A stretch of 64,000 bases of DNA from Ornithinimicrobium sp. CNJ-824 (GTDB lineage Bacteria; Actinomycetota; Actinomycetes; Actinomycetales; Dermatophilaceae). Positions within the stretch are counted from its first letter, which is position 1, and every line of letters begins with the position of its first letter. This document shows, piece by piece, positions 62,743-64,000 of this stretch. The position numbers and the translations under genes were made by a program. Where the stretch lies: positions 20,569 to 84,568 of the forward strand of contig NZ_MKKA01000006.1 of the NCBI RefSeq assembly GCF_001942405.1, given 5' to 3'. The notes beneath the pieces are model-generated. The model saw nothing but the letters and a program-made list of their open reading frames with translations. It did not search any database and had not been told where the DNA came from.

Positions 62743-64000
62743 ATGAGCGGTTCGGTCCACCAGTCCCCGGTCCGGGGGCGCCGTCGGTATTCAGCCACCC
62801 GGGTCCGCGGGGTCCTCGCCCTGGCGCTGGCCGGCGTGATGGTCGCCGGCCCCGCCCTCGCCGACGACCTCGACGAGATCCGTGACCGGATCGAGCGGGT
62901 CGAGGCGGAGGAGGAGCGCAAGCGCCAGGCGGAGGAGCGCTCCCGCACGCAGGCCGCCGAGCTCGACGAGGAGCTGGACCACACGAGCGAGGAGCTCGTG
63001 GCCGCCAGCGAACGGCTCGACCGGACCACCGCGCAGGTGGAGGCGGCCCGCGTGGCGCTGGCCGAGGCCGAGGCCGACCTGGCGGACGCGGAGGCGGAGG
63101 CCGGGCGCATCGAGACCGAGCTGGGGCTGGCCCGGGCGGACGAGGAGCAGATCCGGGAGCGCCTCGACGCCAACGAGGCGGAGCAGGCGCAGAGCCGGGA
63201 GACGGTGGGGGCGATCGCCCGGGAGAGCTACAAGCAGGGGGGTATGGGGTCGCTCGCCTCCACGCTCGAGCTCCTCTCCGGGGAGTCGGACGCGGTCGAC
63301 GAGATGTCGATGGCCCGCACCGTGCTCCGGGTGCAGGACCAGCAGATCCGGGCGCTGGCCGACCAGGAGGCCCAGCACGTGGTCGAGCAGGACCGGCTCG
63401 CCGGGGTGCGCGACGACATCGCCTACCTGCTCGCCCGGGCCGAGGCCGTGGTCGTCGCCAAGGAGGAGGCTCGCGCCGAGGCCGACGCCGTGCGGGCCGA
63501 GCTGGAGGAGCTCGAGGCACGACAGGCCCGGGAGAAGGCCGCCCTGGAGGAGGAGAAGGCCCGCGTGGCCGCCGAGCTGACGGAGGAGCAGCGGCGTTCC
63601 GACGACCTGGCCGCCGAGCTGGCCGACCTGGCCGAGACCCGGCACGGGCTCAAGGCGGACGAGCAGGCCGAGGTGGAGCGGATCGCCGAGGCCGAGCGCC
63701 AGTCCGCCGAGGAGGCGGCCCGTCGCAAGGCCGAGGCCGAGGCCGCGCGGAAGGCCGAGGAGGAGGCGCTGCGCAAGGCCGCCGAGGAGGAGGCCCGGCG
63801 GAAGGCGGCGGAGGAGGCCGCGGCCCAGCAGGCGGCCGACGAGCGGGCCCGGCAGCGGGCTGCCGAGCGCGAGGCCGAACGGCAGCGCCAGGCCGAGGCC
63901 GACGCGCAGCGCCGTGCCGACGAGCAGGCCGCCGCGGAGGCCCGGCGGAGGGCGGAGGCGGCGGCGCAGGAGGCCGCGGCCGCCGAGCGGGCCGCGGCAG
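62743..64000 (+). CDS. Exported coiled-coil protein, probable FtsEX-controlled peptidoglycan hydrolase, 3' end outside window
   Basis: Open frame to the window edge (419 residues seen). Signal peptide ending ALADDLDEIRD; then long coiled coil of Glu/Arg/Ala repeats with a short loop at about 160-200 (ESYKQGGMGSLASTLELLSGES), as in RipC and EnvC-type activators. From about 310 the sequence is a run of Ala/Glu/Arg/Lys repeats (EEARRKAAEEAAAQQAADERARQR-like). The expected C-terminal catalytic domain (M23 or NlpC/P60) is not in the window. AGGAGAAG ribosome-binding site; 28 bases after ftsX. Confidence 0.8.
   Translation, partial: MSGSVHQSPVRGRRRYSATRVRGVLALALAGVMVAGPALADDLDEIRDRIERVEAEEERKRQAEERSRTQAAELDEELDHTSEELVAASERLDRTTAQVEAARVALAEAEADLADAEAEAGRIETELGLARADEEQIRERLDANEAEQAQSRETVGAIARESYKQGGMGSLASTLELLSGESDAVDEMSMARTVLRVQDQQIRALADQEAQHVVEQDRLAGVRDDIAYLLARAEAVVVAKEEARAEADAVRAELEELEARQAREKAALEEEKARVAAELTEEQRRSDDLAAELADLAETRHGLKADEQAEVERIAEAERQSAEEAARRKAEAEAARKAEEEALRKAAEEEARRKAAEEAAAQQAADERARQRAAEREAERQRQAEADAQRRADEQAAAEARRRAEAAAQEAAAAERAAA

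Overview
This is a chromosomal window from a very GC-rich actinobacterium, most likely Micrococcales near Ornithinimicrobium, Serinicoccus or Janibacter. That placement is inferred from codon use, many GTG starts and TGATG/GTGA gene junctions, and from the ftsK-rimO-pgsA-cinA-clgR, recA-recX-miaB and prfB/ftsE-ftsX blocks. I see no tRNA or rRNA gene, IS element, prophage or CRISPR array. Coding density is high and most content is core genome.

Layout: 1-4016, end of an acyl-CoA carboxylase carboxyltransferase, an AMIN-like lipoprotein and an S9 peptidase. 4026-8309, a thyA, NUDIX-dihydrofolate reductase fusion, ThrE-type exporter operon and a 2TM protein. 8415-14872, ftsK, rimO, pgsA, cinA (C-terminal type), clgR and a rhodanese lipoprotein with a CsoR/CstR-like operator. 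14925-22698, Nei-type glycosylase, a small ORF, a peroxidase-related protein, an EamA transporter, the Lhr helicase and a small protein. 22807-26697, a heterodimeric ABC exporter whose halves have complementary degenerate ATP sites. 26757-29833, a single-chain carboxyltransferase, an AEC transporter and DUF3046. 29830-33647, lysC-asd operon and a YwiC-like protein. 33906-39919, recA-recX, DUF5709, YoaK-like protein, miaB, a P-loop kinase and a PGPGW protein. 39959-50804, a GNAT, a hairpin-rich spacer, a membrane protein, an FHA-FtsK/EssC-like ATPase divergent from a compact Tad pilus cluster, and a HAD phosphatase. 50844-53836, a low-molecular-weight phosphatase, a nitronate monooxygenase-like protein behind an iteron-like repeat array, and a DinB protein. 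53900-64000, prfB, an aldehyde dehydrogenase, a secreted nuclease, a secreted M28 peptidase, ftsE, ftsX and a coiled-coil exported protein cut by the window edge.

Two global properties matter to the reader. First, twelve genes carry one or two single-base shifts (fifteen in all) inside short G or C runs, including genes expected to be essential such as pgsA. I read them as consensus sequencing errors and annotate each gene as one CDS. Second, many start codons lie only 6-8 bases downstream of a TANNNT -10 hexamer, so leaderless transcription appears common.

The clearest local regulatory signals are a PafBC/ClpR-type recA promoter, an ATACCCC-type operator overlapping a perfect TATAAT in front of the rhodanese gene, a 17-bp-spaced promoter before ftsE, and the 15-bp-period array before the nitronate monooxygenase gene. 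No wholly unknown multi-gene system is evident. The most unusual assemblies are the NUDIX-DHFR fusion, the asymmetric ABC pair and the EssC-like ATPase next to Tad genes.
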